Positions 43,727 through 53,309 of a DNA stretch of 64,000 nucleotides are shown here, piece by piece. Both the position numbers and the translations under genes were made by a program. Under the pieces are notes generated by a model. That model was not told where the DNA came from. It made no database searches and was given only the letters and a program-made list of their open reading frames with translations. How positions within the stretch are numbered: position 1 is the first letter of the stretch; every line of letters begins with the position of its first letter. The stretch is from Streptomyces griseocarneus (GTDB lineage Bacteria; Actinomycetota; Actinomycetes; Streptomycetales; Streptomycetaceae). The DNA is taken from assembly GCA_003674045.1 (NCBI GenBank), contig PENC01000004.1, positions 124,001 through 188,000 on the forward strand. The letters are read 5' to 3'.

Positions 43727-44626
43727 ATGCACATGAACAGCGTTCCGCACCTACTGGCCGAGGACCGCCCGGAATTCGAGCATGTCCTCGACCAGGCGTT
43801 GCGTACCGCGAACCATGACCCGGAGCTGGCCGCCGCCATAGGCAGGCGGCTCACCGCAGCACAGCTGCGCAGCATGGCGCAGGACGCCATGGACGCCATC
43901 GCGGCCTGCGCGAGCTCCGAATACCAGACCTACGTGAAGGCGCGCGACGCCCTGCGAGCGCTCTCCCCGAGCGTGCACCCCCAGACGGTGAGCGCCGGGG
44001 GCGCACACTGCGAGGAAAGCGCCTCCGGCGTCCTGCCGCCCGCTGGTGGATTCTCGGCCATGGACGGCGAGGCCGAGGAGTCCGCGGGCGCGGGCGCCGG
44101 TGCCGTACTCGCCGTGCTGGCCCCGGTGCTGGCCGGGATAGCCGCGCTGCTCTTCCTCGTGATCGGCTACGCGCTGCGCACGATCGGCTCGAACGCGTCG
44201 GTGGCCGAGCCCATGGTCACCATCGGCTGGTGGTTCGCCGGGCTCACCGCGGCCGGTGCGTTCGTCGCCATGGTCGGCATGGTGGTGACGGCCCTGCGCA
44301 ACGGCGTCGGCGAGGGGAGCGACGCCCGGGGCCTGAGCCTGTACGAGGAGATGGAGCGGGCCGGTGAGGCGTGGCGGCAGGCGCTGCTGCACCGCGGCAT
44401 ACTGCCGTTCCTGCGCGAGGCGCTCGCCGACGCCCCGGAGGGCGAGCCGTCCTCCTCCTTCGTCCCCCGGCGCCCCGGGGGCAACGGCCGTACCCCGCGC
44501 CTGGGGTACTCCCGGCCGGGCTTCTCCAGCCCCGACAACGACCCCTCCCCCGGCCCGCGCCCCCGTTACACCAGTCCCGACTTCACCAGCCCGGACTACG
44601 GCGGCCCGGACCACCAGCCGGAGTGA
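43727..44626 (+). CDS. Hypothetical membrane protein with SPD-repeat tail
   Basis: A 299-residue protein I do not recognise functionally; I recall close homologues only in streptomycetes. The helical N-terminal domain (1-90) has an even charge pattern (AEDRPEFEHVLDQALRTANH). Two hydrophobic segments (about 122-147 and 163-187) span the membrane, followed by a cytosolic helix. The tail (about 255-299) repeats SSPD, TSPD and TSPDYGGPD, potentially a phosphorylation or interaction segment. ATG 43727 has GGAG upstream; ATG 43733 is an alternative. It follows the phosphoesterase by 183 bases. Confidence 0.72.
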   Translation: MHMNSVPHLLAEDRPEFEHVLDQALRTANHDPELAAAIGRRLTAAQLRSMAQDAMDAIAACASSEYQTYVKARDALRALSPSVHPQTVSAGGAHCEESASGVLPPAGGFSAMDGEAEESAGAGAGAVLAVLAPVLAGIAALLFLVIGYALRTIGSNASVAEPMVTIGWWFAGLTAAGAFVAMVGMVVTALRNGVGEGSDARGLSLYEEMERAGEAWRQALLHRGILPFLREALADAPEGEPSSSFVPRRPGGNGRTPRLGYSRPGFSSPDNDPSPGPRPRYTSPDFTSPDYGGPDHQPE

Positions 44627-44729
44627 ACGGGTACGACTCCGCCGGACACGACTCCGGTGCGAGGCCCTGGTCGATCCGTCCGCCAGGGCCTCGGCGCGGG
44701 AAAGGCCGCGGATGAGGCGCGGGTGAGGG

Positions 44730-46640
<1,911 letters not shown>

Positions 46641-46673
46641 TTACCCTGCGTCGAGGACCAGTAGGGGGTTGCG

Positions 46674-48005
46674 ATGATGCGGGGCATGTCCCCCACGGAG
46701 CAGCAGTCCCTCACCCCCACGCATCACCACGGTCACAGCCACGGCCATTCCCACAGCCACGGCCCGCCCAACCCCGTCTCCACGCACCTCCGCAAGGTGA
46801 TCGCGGCGGTGCTCATCCCGTTCGCCGTCGCCGTGCTGGCCGGGCTCGTGGTGATGTGGCCGGGCGGCGCGCCGCCGCACAAGCACTCCGGACTCGGGCT
46901 CGACCGGGAGACGCGGTCGGGCCGGGTGGTGAAGATCGAGGAGCAGGACTGCGCGACGGCGGGCGCCCAGCCGCAGCAGCAGGGCGGGCCGCAGCCTGGC
47001 GGCGCCGAGCCGCCGAAAGGTCCCTGCGAGAAGTCCGAGATCGAGGTGACCTCGGGCCCCGACAAGGGCCGGACGTTCACCGAGCTGGTGCAGCCCAACG
47101 CCTCGCGCCACTACTCGGTGGGCCAGGAGGTCGTCCTGGCGTACGCGCCGAAGGCACCGAAGAACCTCCAGTACGCGGTCACCGACGTGGACCGGAAGCT
47201 GCCCATGGCGGTGCTCGCCGGGATCTTCGCGCTGGCCGTCATCGTGGTGGGCAGGCTGCGCGGCGTCTTCGCGCTCGTCGCCCTGGTGGTCAGTTTCGCG
47301 GTGCTGACGATGTTCATCCTCCCGGCGATCCTGCACGGCTCCGACCCGCTGCTGGTGGCCGTGGTCGGGGGCAGCGCGATCATGCTGATCGCGCTCTACA
47401 TGTGCCATGGGCTGAACGCGCGGACCTCCGTGGCGGTCGTCGGCACGCTCACCTCGCTGATGCTCATCGGTCTCCTGAGCACCGTGTTCACCGGCTGGGC
47501 GCACTTGACCGGCGATACCGACGACCAGACGGGCCTGGTGCACGGTCTCTACCCCGGGATCGAGATACGAGGTCTGCTGCTCGCCGGGATCATCATCGGC
47601 TCCCTGGGCGTGCTGGACGACGTCACGGTGACCCAGACCTCGGCGGTGTGGGAACTGAAGGAGGCCAACCCGGGCGCGAGTTGGCGCACCCTGTACGGCG
47701 CCGGGATGCGCATCGGCCGGGACCACATCGCGTCCGTGGTCAATACCCTGGTGATGGCGTACGCGGGCGCGGCGCTGCCGTTGCTGCTGCTGTTCTCCAT
47801 CGCGGACAGCGGGGTGGGGACGGTCGCGACCAGCGAGATCGTGGCGGAGGAGATCGTCCGGACGCTGGTCGGCAGCATCGGGTTGGTGGCCTCGGTACCG
47901 GTGACGACGGCCCTGGCCGCGCTCGTTGTCAGTGCCGACCGGCACAATGCGAAGCAGGGGAAGAGGGCGAGGGGCGCACGCGGCAGACGCCGCCGCGCGA
48001 AGTGA
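46674..48005 (+). CDS. YibE/F-family membrane protein with His-rich N-terminus
   Basis: A 443-residue polytopic membrane protein. A metal-binding-like HHHGHSHGHSHSHG string (about 18-31) precedes the first helix (about 45-62). An extracellular domain (about 65-175) is followed by seven or so helices (about 178-420) with the YibE/YibF-typical GSLGVLDDVTVTQ and DHIASVVNTLVMAYAG. The C-terminus is Arg/Lys-rich. The transported substance is unknown; the His tract hints at a divalent metal. ATG 46674 follows AGGGGG. It is transcribed divergently from thiC, with only 60 bases between its start and the riboswitch. Confidence 0.85.
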   Translation: MMRGMSPTEQQSLTPTHHHGHSHGHSHSHGPPNPVSTHLRKVIAAVLIPFAVAVLAGLVVMWPGGAPPHKHSGLGLDRETRSGRVVKIEEQDCATAGAQPQQQGGPQPGGAEPPKGPCEKSEIEVTSGPDKGRTFTELVQPNASRHYSVGQEVVLAYAPKAPKNLQYAVTDVDRKLPMAVLAGIFALAVIVVGRLRGVFALVALVVSFAVLTMFILPAILHGSDPLLVAVVGGSAIMLIALYMCHGLNARTSVAVVGTLTSLMLIGLLSTVFTGWAHLTGDTDDQTGLVHGLYPGIEIRGLLLAGIIIGSLGVLDDVTVTQTSAVWELKEANPGASWRTLYGAGMRIGRDHIASVVNTLVMAYAGAALPLLLLFSIADSGVGTVATSEIVAEEIVRTLVGSIGLVASVPVTTALAALVVSADRHNAKQGKRARGARGRRRRAK

Positions 48006-48022
48006 TCACGGGGGGGATACCG

Positions 48023-48223
48023 ATGGTCGGTGAGCAGGGCAGGGTCACGGGGGTGATCGGTCCGGGCCTGGTCGGCGAGGTGATCGTCCGCGTCAGAGGG
48101 GGAGCGGAGGCGTTCCTGGCCTACGCGATGGAGCCGGGCGAGCGCTTCGAGAAGGGCACGGTCGTGGTGATAGTGGAGTACCAGGCGCCCCGCACGGTGT
48201 ACGTGACGGCGGCGTACGGCTGA
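48023..48223 (+). CDS. Small NfeD-like OB-fold protein
   Basis: A 66-residue protein whose pattern GRVTGVIGPGLVGEVIVRVR ... GTVVVIVEYQAPRTVYV resembles the C-terminal OB domain of NfeD. It lacks any membrane segment, which full NfeD proteins have. GGGGGG precedes ATG 48023, 17 bases after the YibE/F gene. NfeD-type domains usually partner flotillins, and a flotillin gene follows 246 bases downstream in the same direction, so an interaction is likely but inferred. Confidence 0.7.
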   Translation: MVGEQGRVTGVIGPGLVGEVIVRVRGGAEAFLAYAMEPGERFEKGTVVVIVEYQAPRTVYVTAAYG

Positions 48224-48252
48224 GGTTTTCCCGGAGGTGCTTCGTCCGGGCA

Positions 48253-48340
48253 CGCCCCGTCAGGGGCGCGGGGAACTGCGCGACCAGCCACAACGGACCC
48301 GCAGCCGCGCACGAAGCGCAAGAGGCACCCCCGTAGGCGC
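48253..48340 (+). repeat. Dispersed intergenic repeat, copy R4
   Basis: Same family: CGCCCCGTCAGGGGCG hairpin, GCGGGGAACTGCGCGACCAG, CAACGGACCCGCAGCCGCGC, AAGAGGCACCCCCGTAGGCG. It starts 29 bases after the NfeD-like stop and reads in that gene's direction. The rest of 48224-48469 carries only the flotillin upstream region. Confidence 0.8.
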
Positions 48341-48469
48341 ACCCGCACCACCAGAGCGGCGGCGTATGGAACGCGACAAAGCCGCAACACCCCTTCACCC
48401 CCGTCCTCCCCAGGCGCACACTTTGATCACGGGCTCCTGTACAGAGGAGCCGCAAAGGGGGGCTGAACG

Positions 48470-50080
48470 ATGCTCATCGGCATCGTCGCAGGAGCCGTCG
48501 TCGTCGGCGTCGGCATCCTCGTAGGTCTGTTCAAGCTCATGTGGCGGGTGGCCGAGCCCAACGAGGCCCTGGTCATCTCCGGTTCCAAGCACCGCACCGA
48601 GGGCCTGGGCGACGGCATGGGGTTCCGGATCGTCACGGGACGCGGAACGCTCGTGGTGCCCGGGGTGCAGGCGGTACGCAAGCTGTCGCTCGATCTCAAT
48701 GAGGCCGAGCTGAACGTGGATTGCGTGACCAAGCAGGGCATCCCGCTCAAGGTGCACGGCGTGGTGATCTTCAAGGTCGGCGACGACCTGGTGTCGATCG
48801 CCAACGCCGCCCGCCGTTTCCTGGACCAGCAGAAGATCATGGGCCAGCGCGTGCACAACGTCTTCGCGGGTCACCTCCGCTCGATCGTCGGCGGGTTGAC
48901 GGTCGAGGACATGATCCGCGACCGGGAGCGGCTGACCGGCGAGACCCGGGCCGCCTCGGGGAGCGAGATGGAGAAGCTGGGCCTGATCATCGACTCCCTG
49001 CAGATCCATGAGATCCAGGACCCGACGGGCTACATCAAGAACCTCGCCGCGCCCCACGCGGCCGCGGTCCACCGTGACGCGCGCATCGCCCAGGCGGAGG
49101 CCGACCGCCTCGCCACCGAGGCGGAGCAGCAGGCGGCGGCGCGGATGGCGGAGGCGCAGCGCGACAGCCAGATCCTCCAGGCCGGTTACCAGGCCGAGCG
49201 GGACAGCGCCGCGGCCAAGGCACGACAGGCGGGCCCGCTGGCGGATGCCGCGGCACAGCAGGAGGTCGTGGTCCAGGAGACGCGGGTCGCCGAGCTCACG
49301 GCGCACCGCAGGGAGCAGCAGCTCCAGGCGGATGTGCGCAAGCCCGCGGACGCGGCGGCGTACGAGAAGCGGACGCTGGCGGAGGCGGAGCGCGACGCCC
49401 GGATCTCCGCCGCGCAGGCGAAGGCCCGGGAGACGGAACTCGCGGCGGCCGCCGAGGCGACGCGGGTGAAGACGGCGGCGCTGGCGGAGGCCGAGGCCAC
49501 CAAGGCGCGTGGCTCCGCGGCCGCCGAGGCGACCCGGGTGACGGGTGAGGCGGAGGCCACGGCCGCGCAGGCCAGGGGTCTGGCGGCGGCCGAGGCCGCG
49601 AAGGCGCAGGGTCTCGCGGAAGCGGAGGCGATCAAGGCCAGGGCGGCGGCCCTGGCGGAGAACCAGGAGGCGGTGGTCGCCCAGCAACTGGCCGAGAACT
49701 GGCCGGAAATCGTACGCGCCGGGGCGCAGGCCTTCGGAAACGTCGATCATATGGTGCTGCTGAACGGGGCGGACGGCATGTCCGACCTCTTCGCGAAGGC
49801 CCTGACGATGGGCGGTACGGGCCTGGGTCTGGCGCGGCAGTTGCTCGCCGGCATGAGCACGACGGGCAGCCAGGGCGCACCGGAGGCGAACGGCCACGAC
49901 GGTGCTGCCGCGCACGGCGGCGGCAGGGGCGGCCACGGCGTCACCGGTGCCGGCGGTACCGGCGGCGAGAGCCCCGCGGGCCGGGGAGGCACGGCCACGC
50001 CGACGGGGACGGCCCCGCGCACCGAGCGCGTGCCGATCCAGCAGGAGGGCGGAGCCGACGGAGCCATTCCGGGCCGCTAA
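48470..50080 (+). CDS. Flotillin-like SPFH domain protein
   Basis: A 536-residue membrane-associated scaffold protein. An N-terminal hydrophobic anchor (about 1-23) leads into the SPFH/PHB domain (about 30-205, with NEALVISGSK and IQDPTGYIKNL). A very Ala/Glu-rich coiled coil with EA repeats (about 205-430) is followed by a flotillin C-domain (WPEIVRAGAQAFGNVDHMVL) and a Gly/Thr-rich tail. Flotillins organise membrane microdomains. AAAGGGGGG precedes ATG 48470. The stop overlaps the convergent ssgA gene by 4 bases, so both transcripts are complementary at their ends. Confidence 0.9.
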   Translation: MLIGIVAGAVVVGVGILVGLFKLMWRVAEPNEALVISGSKHRTEGLGDGMGFRIVTGRGTLVVPGVQAVRKLSLDLNEAELNVDCVTKQGIPLKVHGVVIFKVGDDLVSIANAARRFLDQQKIMGQRVHNVFAGHLRSIVGGLTVEDMIRDRERLTGETRAASGSEMEKLGLIIDSLQIHEIQDPTGYIKNLAAPHAAAVHRDARIAQAEADRLATEAEQQAAARMAEAQRDSQILQAGYQAERDSAAAKARQAGPLADAAAQQEVVVQETRVAELTAHRREQQLQADVRKPADAAAYEKRTLAEAERDARISAAQAKARETELAAAAEATRVKTAALAEAEATKARGSAAAEATRVTGEAEATAAQARGLAAAEAAKAQGLAEAEAIKARAAALAENQEAVVAQQLAENWPEIVRAGAQAFGNVDHMVLLNGADGMSDLFAKALTMGGTGLGLARQLLAGMSTTGSQGAPEANGHDGAAAHGGGRGGHGVTGAGGTGGESPAGRGGTATPTGTAPRTERVPIQQEGGADGAIPGR

Positions 50081-50523
50081 CCGGCGTTCTGTCCCTCAGG
50101 GTTGCCCGTGAGGATGTTGTCGAGGGCCGCGGCGAGGTCGTACTCGAAGTCCGCGACCGAGCGCTCCTCGCCCAGGGGCGCGATGCGGTCCGTCCGGTCG
50201 AGGAACGCCACGAGGGGCGCCGCCCCGGCACGGAACAGAGCTCCTTCGCAGCCCACTTGCAGCCGGATGAAAACGTCCGAGAGGTGCTCGGCAGAGGCGG
50301 GGGCGATGTGCACATCGCCCTCGCCCGACGGCTGGCTGAGCCCGTCGAGCAGCAACTCCCTTGCGAACGCCCAGGTCACGGGCGCGTCGCCGGGGAGGTG
50401 GAAGGTGAACTTCACCGCGTAGGGATCACTGCTGTCGTAGACCAGTCCGACCGGAATCCGGAAGGACAGCTCCTCGGAGACGAGGAAGGTCATGATCACT
50501 TCTGCCTGAACCGTTTCGCGCAT
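50077..50523 (-). CDS. ssgA: Sporulation-specific cell division activator SsgA
   Basis: SsgA-like protein, 148 residues. FLVSEELSFRIPV, DPYAVKFTFHLPGDAPVTWA, LVAFLDRTD and the C-terminal QNAG match SsgA itself rather than its SsgB-G paralogues (comparison from memory). SsgA activates sporulation septation by localising SsgB and FtsZ. The ATG at 50523 is chosen because the extra N-terminus TVQAEVIM aligns with TVSCELHL of SsgB; ATG 50493 is the alternative. In other Streptomyces the activator gene ssgR lies directly upstream; it is absent here. The promoter region contains two ATCCATGGAT-type palindromes. Confidence 0.9.
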   Translation of the reverse strand: MRETVQAEVIMTFLVSEELSFRIPVGLVYDSSDPYAVKFTFHLPGDAPVTWAFARELLLDGLSQPSGEGDVHIAPASAEHLSDVFIRLQVGCEGALFRAGAAPLVAFLDRTDRIAPLGEERSVADFEYDLAAALDNILTGNPEGQNAG

Positions 50524-50891
50524 CGCCCAATGCCCCGATTCGTCGCTTTGGCCGGGATTTGCTCCTTATGTCCATGGATTCTGCTTTCGACGACATCCAT
50601 GGATCACAGGGAGTGATATTTCAGATTCCAATAGAGATCGAGAGTGAGCTTACGAGCTCTATGACTCTGGAGCGTAGCGACTCGACTACAGGGTGGAGTC
50701 ATTCCCGGCGATTCAGCGCGAGAATTCGCCGGAGCCGTCAACACCGACCGGGGGCGACAGTCGGAAGGCGGTGCCGTCGACGGGTGCGGGTGACGCACTG
50801 CTGTCTCCCGCACACCGATGGCAGGCCCGACGGCGCGGGCGGGCGTACGGCGGCCGGGCGGAGTGCCCGGCGACCGGCCGCGGGGCCACGG
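50524..50891. other. Non-coding ssgA upstream region where ssgR is expected
   Basis: A 368-base stretch that is notably richer in A+T (about 50550-50730) than its surroundings. No reading frame resembling an IclR regulator or its remnant is visible on either strand. It contains the two palindromes described separately and ends at the stop of a small membrane-protein gene. Confidence 0.6.
50571..50604 (-). promoter_or_regulatory. Paired palindromes (TCCATGGAT) in the ssgA promoter region
   Basis: TCCATGGAT (50571-50579) and the palindrome ATCCATGGAT (50595-50604) share the same core with centres about 24 bases apart. They lie 48-81 bases upstream of the ssgA start codon, the position expected for an activator or repressor site. 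Confidence 0.5.
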
Positions 50892-51110
50892 CTACCAGTC
50901 GCTCTTCGACGACGAACCCGAAGTGAACTTCCTGACGATGAAGATCAGGCCGCCGACGAGCACCACGAGCAGCAGCGCCTTGAAGATCAGCGCGATGACG
51001 AAACCGAGCGCGCTCATGATCAGGCTGCCGAAGACCATGAGGACGAGGACCGGCACGGCGACCCACTTCACCCACCACGGCATCCCTGCGAAAATCCCCT
51101 TCTCACCCAT
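50892..51110 (-). CDS. Small membrane protein (DUF5326-like)
   Basis: A 72-residue protein with a short amphipathic N-terminus (GEKGIFAGMPWWVKW), two adjacent hydrophobic helices (about 15-35 and 38-58) and a Ser/Lys tail SGSSSKSDW. It matches my recollection of a small family of streptomycete membrane proteins without known function. ATG 51110 has AGGGACGG upstream. The upstream extension to 51236 has no family support. Confidence 0.72.
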   Translation of the reverse strand: MGEKGIFAGMPWWVKWVAVPVLVLMVFGSLIMSALGFVIALIFKALLLVVLVGGLIFIVRKFTSGSSSKSDW

Positions 51111-51261
51111 GTCGTCCGTCCCTGCTTTCGCTCTGCGGCGGGCCAGGAGCGGAAGTGCTCCGGCCTCGCTCTCGATGCTAGGGCGACGAGGCGGTCCGGC
51201 GGGGGCCCCGCAGCCCCCGTCCGTCCCTGAGCGCACCCCTACGGGTTCCCGGGGGCGCGGG

Positions 51262-51579
51262 TCAGCTCTCAGGCGGAGAGAAGACCACCAGGACCCTCAG
51301 GTCCTCGCTGATGTGGTGGAACCGGTGCGTCACGCCGGCCGGGACGTACACGACGCTCCCGCGGCCCACGTGCGTCGTCTCCTCCCCCACCGTGATCGCG
51401 GCCCGGCCGCTCATCACCACGTAGATCTCGTCCTGGGCGTGCGGCGACTGCGGGTCCTGGTCCCCCGCGTCCAGCGCGTACAGCCCGACGGACATGTTGC
51501 GCTCGCGCAGGAACTGCAGATACGCGCCCTCGTTGGCGGCGCGTTCCGCCTCGAGCTCGTCCAGCCTGAACGCCTTCAT
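51262..51579 (-). CDS. Cupin-domain protein
   Basis: A 105-residue single-domain cupin. Metal-site motif 1 is in PHAQDEIYVVMSGRAAITVG and motif 2 in VPAGVTHRFHHI, giving His, Glu and His candidates for one metal ion. Proteins of this size act as small dioxygenases, isomerases or binding proteins; the role here is unknown. ATG 51579 has GAGGTGGG upstream. The gene is divergent from the holin-like gene, with 142 bases between. Confidence 0.82.
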   Translation of the reverse strand: MKAFRLDELEAERAANEGAYLQFLRERNMSVGLYALDAGDQDPQSPHAQDEIYVVMSGRAAITVGEETTHVGRGSVVYVPAGVTHRFHHISEDLRVLVVFSPPES

Positions 51580-51721
51580 CCCACGCCCACCTCGTCGCTC
51601 TCCGCCGGGGCCCGGTGCCCCTGGCCGTCGCTCTCCGCCGGGCCCGGCCCCCGGGCCCTCGCTTCGCCGTCCGCCGCAGCTCAGGAGCCTGGCAGCCGGT
51701 CCCGTCTGCAACGATCTCACC

Positions 51722-52105
51722 ATGAAGAATTTTGTAGTCAAGACGATCGCCAACGCGGCGGCCCTGGCAGCGGCCGTCTGGCTGCTGAAGGGGATCACAC
51801 TGGCGGGCGCAAGCACGACGGTGGACAAGGTGCTCACGCTCCTGCTCGTCGCACTCGTCTTCGGCGCGGTCAACTTCGCCGTCAAGCCGGTCGTGAAGCT
51901 GCTGTCCTTCCCGCTGTTCATCCTGACGCTCGGGCTCATCACGCTGGTGATCAACGCGTTGATGCTGCTGCTGACGTCCTGGATCGCGGGCAGGATCGGG
52001 CTCGGCTTCCATGTCTCGGGCTTCTGGAGCGCCCTGGTCGGCGGCGTGATCGTGTCGGTCGTGGCCTGGGCGATGCACCTGATCCTGCCGGATGACGAGG
52101 ACTGA
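51722..52105 (+). CDS. Phage holin family protein (four-TMS, PF04020-like)
   Basis: A 127-residue protein with four hydrophobic segments (about 5-24, 35-55, 58-80, 95-120) and the family features NFAVKPVVKLLSFPLFILT and LINALMLLL. Despite the name it is a common chromosomal membrane protein and no phage genes are nearby. ATG 51722 lacks a ribosome site; AACGAT 6 bases upstream may be a leaderless -10. A terminator hairpin follows at 52176-52210. Confidence 0.85.
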   Translation: MKNFVVKTIANAAALAAAVWLLKGITLAGASTTVDKVLTLLLVALVFGAVNFAVKPVVKLLSFPLFILTLGLITLVINALMLLLTSWIAGRIGLGFHVSGFWSALVGGVIVSVVAWAMHLILPDDED

Positions 52106-52175
52106 GCCGCGGGAACGCTGCCGCACGGGCCCGACGGCCCGGTGCAGAAACGAAACATCAGCTCCCCGCGGAAAG

Positions 52176-52210
52176 ACGGCTCAAGCCTCCCCCCTCATGG
52201 CTTGAGCCGT
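52176..52210 (+). terminator. Terminator after the holin-like gene
   Basis: ACGGCTCAAGCC (52176-52187) and GGCTTGAGCCGT (52199-52210) form a perfect 12-bp stem with an 11-base pyrimidine-rich loop, 71 bases after the stop. Confidence 0.8.
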
Positions 52211-52296
52211 CCGGCCGGTCGGTGAACACACGACGAGCCGCCCGACCAAGGCTAGTTGACTCTGCGTCAGTGTCCAATCACCCGGGCGACACAGCC

Positions 52297-52314
52297 CTAT
52301 CGACTTATTTATAG
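52297..52314 (+). promoter_or_regulatory. AT-rich dyad upstream of the LysR gene
   Basis: CTAT (52297-52300) and ATAG (52311-52314) flank an AT-rich core (CGACTTATTT), 41-58 bases upstream of the LysR start. The T-rich, T-N11-A-like form fits a LysR autoregulatory site. A TGAC/GTCA dyad at 52257-52269 is a second candidate. Confidence 0.35.
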
Positions 52315-52354
52315 TTCCCCTACGAGCGACTGCCTCGGGCACAGGGGAGCCGGC

Positions 52355-53254
52355 ATGGATCTGACCCTGCTACGCACGTTCGTCACGGTGCACCGGGCCG
52401 GTTCCTTCACCCGGGCCGCGGCCCTCCTGGGACTCTCGCAGCCGGCCGTCACCAGCCAGATACGGACCCTGGAGAAACAACTGGGGCGCCCGCTCTTCCT
52501 CCGCCGGGCGCGCGGCGTCACCCCCACCACCATCGGGGACGAACTCGCCCACAAGATCGCTCCGCATGTCGACGCACTGCTGGAGATCGCCGAGGCGGGC
52601 GGCCTGGAGGACCCCGCCGCCGAGCGCACCCTGCACCTCGCCGGACCGCCCGAGTTCCTGGCCCTGCGCGCCCTGCCCGCTCTCACCCCGCTCATCACCC
52701 AGGGACTGGCCGTGCGGGCCGCGCACGGCACCGCCGAGGAGCTCTTCGAGGGCCTCGCCGCGGGCCACCACGAGCTCGCCATCACCACCGCGCGGCCACG
52801 CGGCCGCCTGCTCACCGCCACTCCGCTCTGCGACGAGGAGCACGTCCTGGTCGCCGCGCCCCGCTGGGCGGCCCGCCTCGGCGGCGCGGCCGTCGTGCGC
52901 GAGAAGGGCGTACGGGCGCTGGAGCACCTGCCCGTCGTCGAGGTCCACGAGAGCCTGCCGCTCGTCACCCGCTACTGGGCGGCCGTCTTCGACACCAAGC
53001 CGGACGCCAGCGGCAGCGTCGTCGTGCCCGACCTGCGGGCCGTCCTGACCTGTGTGACCGCGGGGGCCGGGCTCGGCGTGCTGCCCCGCTACCTGTGCTC
53101 CGAGGCCCTCGACAGCGGGGAGGTCGTCGCGCTCCTCGACCCGCCCGTCCCGCCCCTGCGCACGTACTTCCTGGTCGTACGCACCGGGAGCCTCGCGCAC
53201 CCGCACCTGGCGCGCGCGCACGAGTGGCTGCTGCATGCTGCCGTGTCCTGGTGA
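52355..53254 (+). CDS. LysR-family transcriptional regulator
   Basis: A 299-residue regulator. The N-terminal winged helix (1-60) reads MDLTLLRTFVTVHRAGSFTR and LGLSQPAVTSQIRTLEKQLG. The periplasmic-binding-like effector domain spans about 88-295 with AGAGLGVLPRYLC near its end. No divergently transcribed target gene is present, which is unusual for LysR; the Nudix gene follows 55 bases downstream. AGGGGAG precedes ATG 52355. The effector is unknown. Confidence 0.9.
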   Translation: MDLTLLRTFVTVHRAGSFTRAAALLGLSQPAVTSQIRTLEKQLGRPLFLRRARGVTPTTIGDELAHKIAPHVDALLEIAEAGGLEDPAAERTLHLAGPPEFLALRALPALTPLITQGLAVRAAHGTAEELFEGLAAGHHELAITTARPRGRLLTATPLCDEEHVLVAAPRWAARLGGAAVVREKGVRALEHLPVVEVHESLPLVTRYWAAVFDTKPDASGSVVVPDLRAVLTCVTAGAGLGVLPRYLCSEALDSGEVVALLDPPVPPLRTYFLVVRTGSLAHPHLARAHEWLLHAAVSW

Positions 53255-53309
53255 GGCGCGATACGAAAGGACTGCCCCGAGGGGTTTCGCCGGAGCGGCA
53301 GTGCGGCAG

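Noticed and set aside
51722..52105. Prophage remnant suggested by the holin-like gene
   Set aside because: PF04020-type proteins are common in actinobacterial chromosomes; no lysin, integrase, att site or other phage gene is present.
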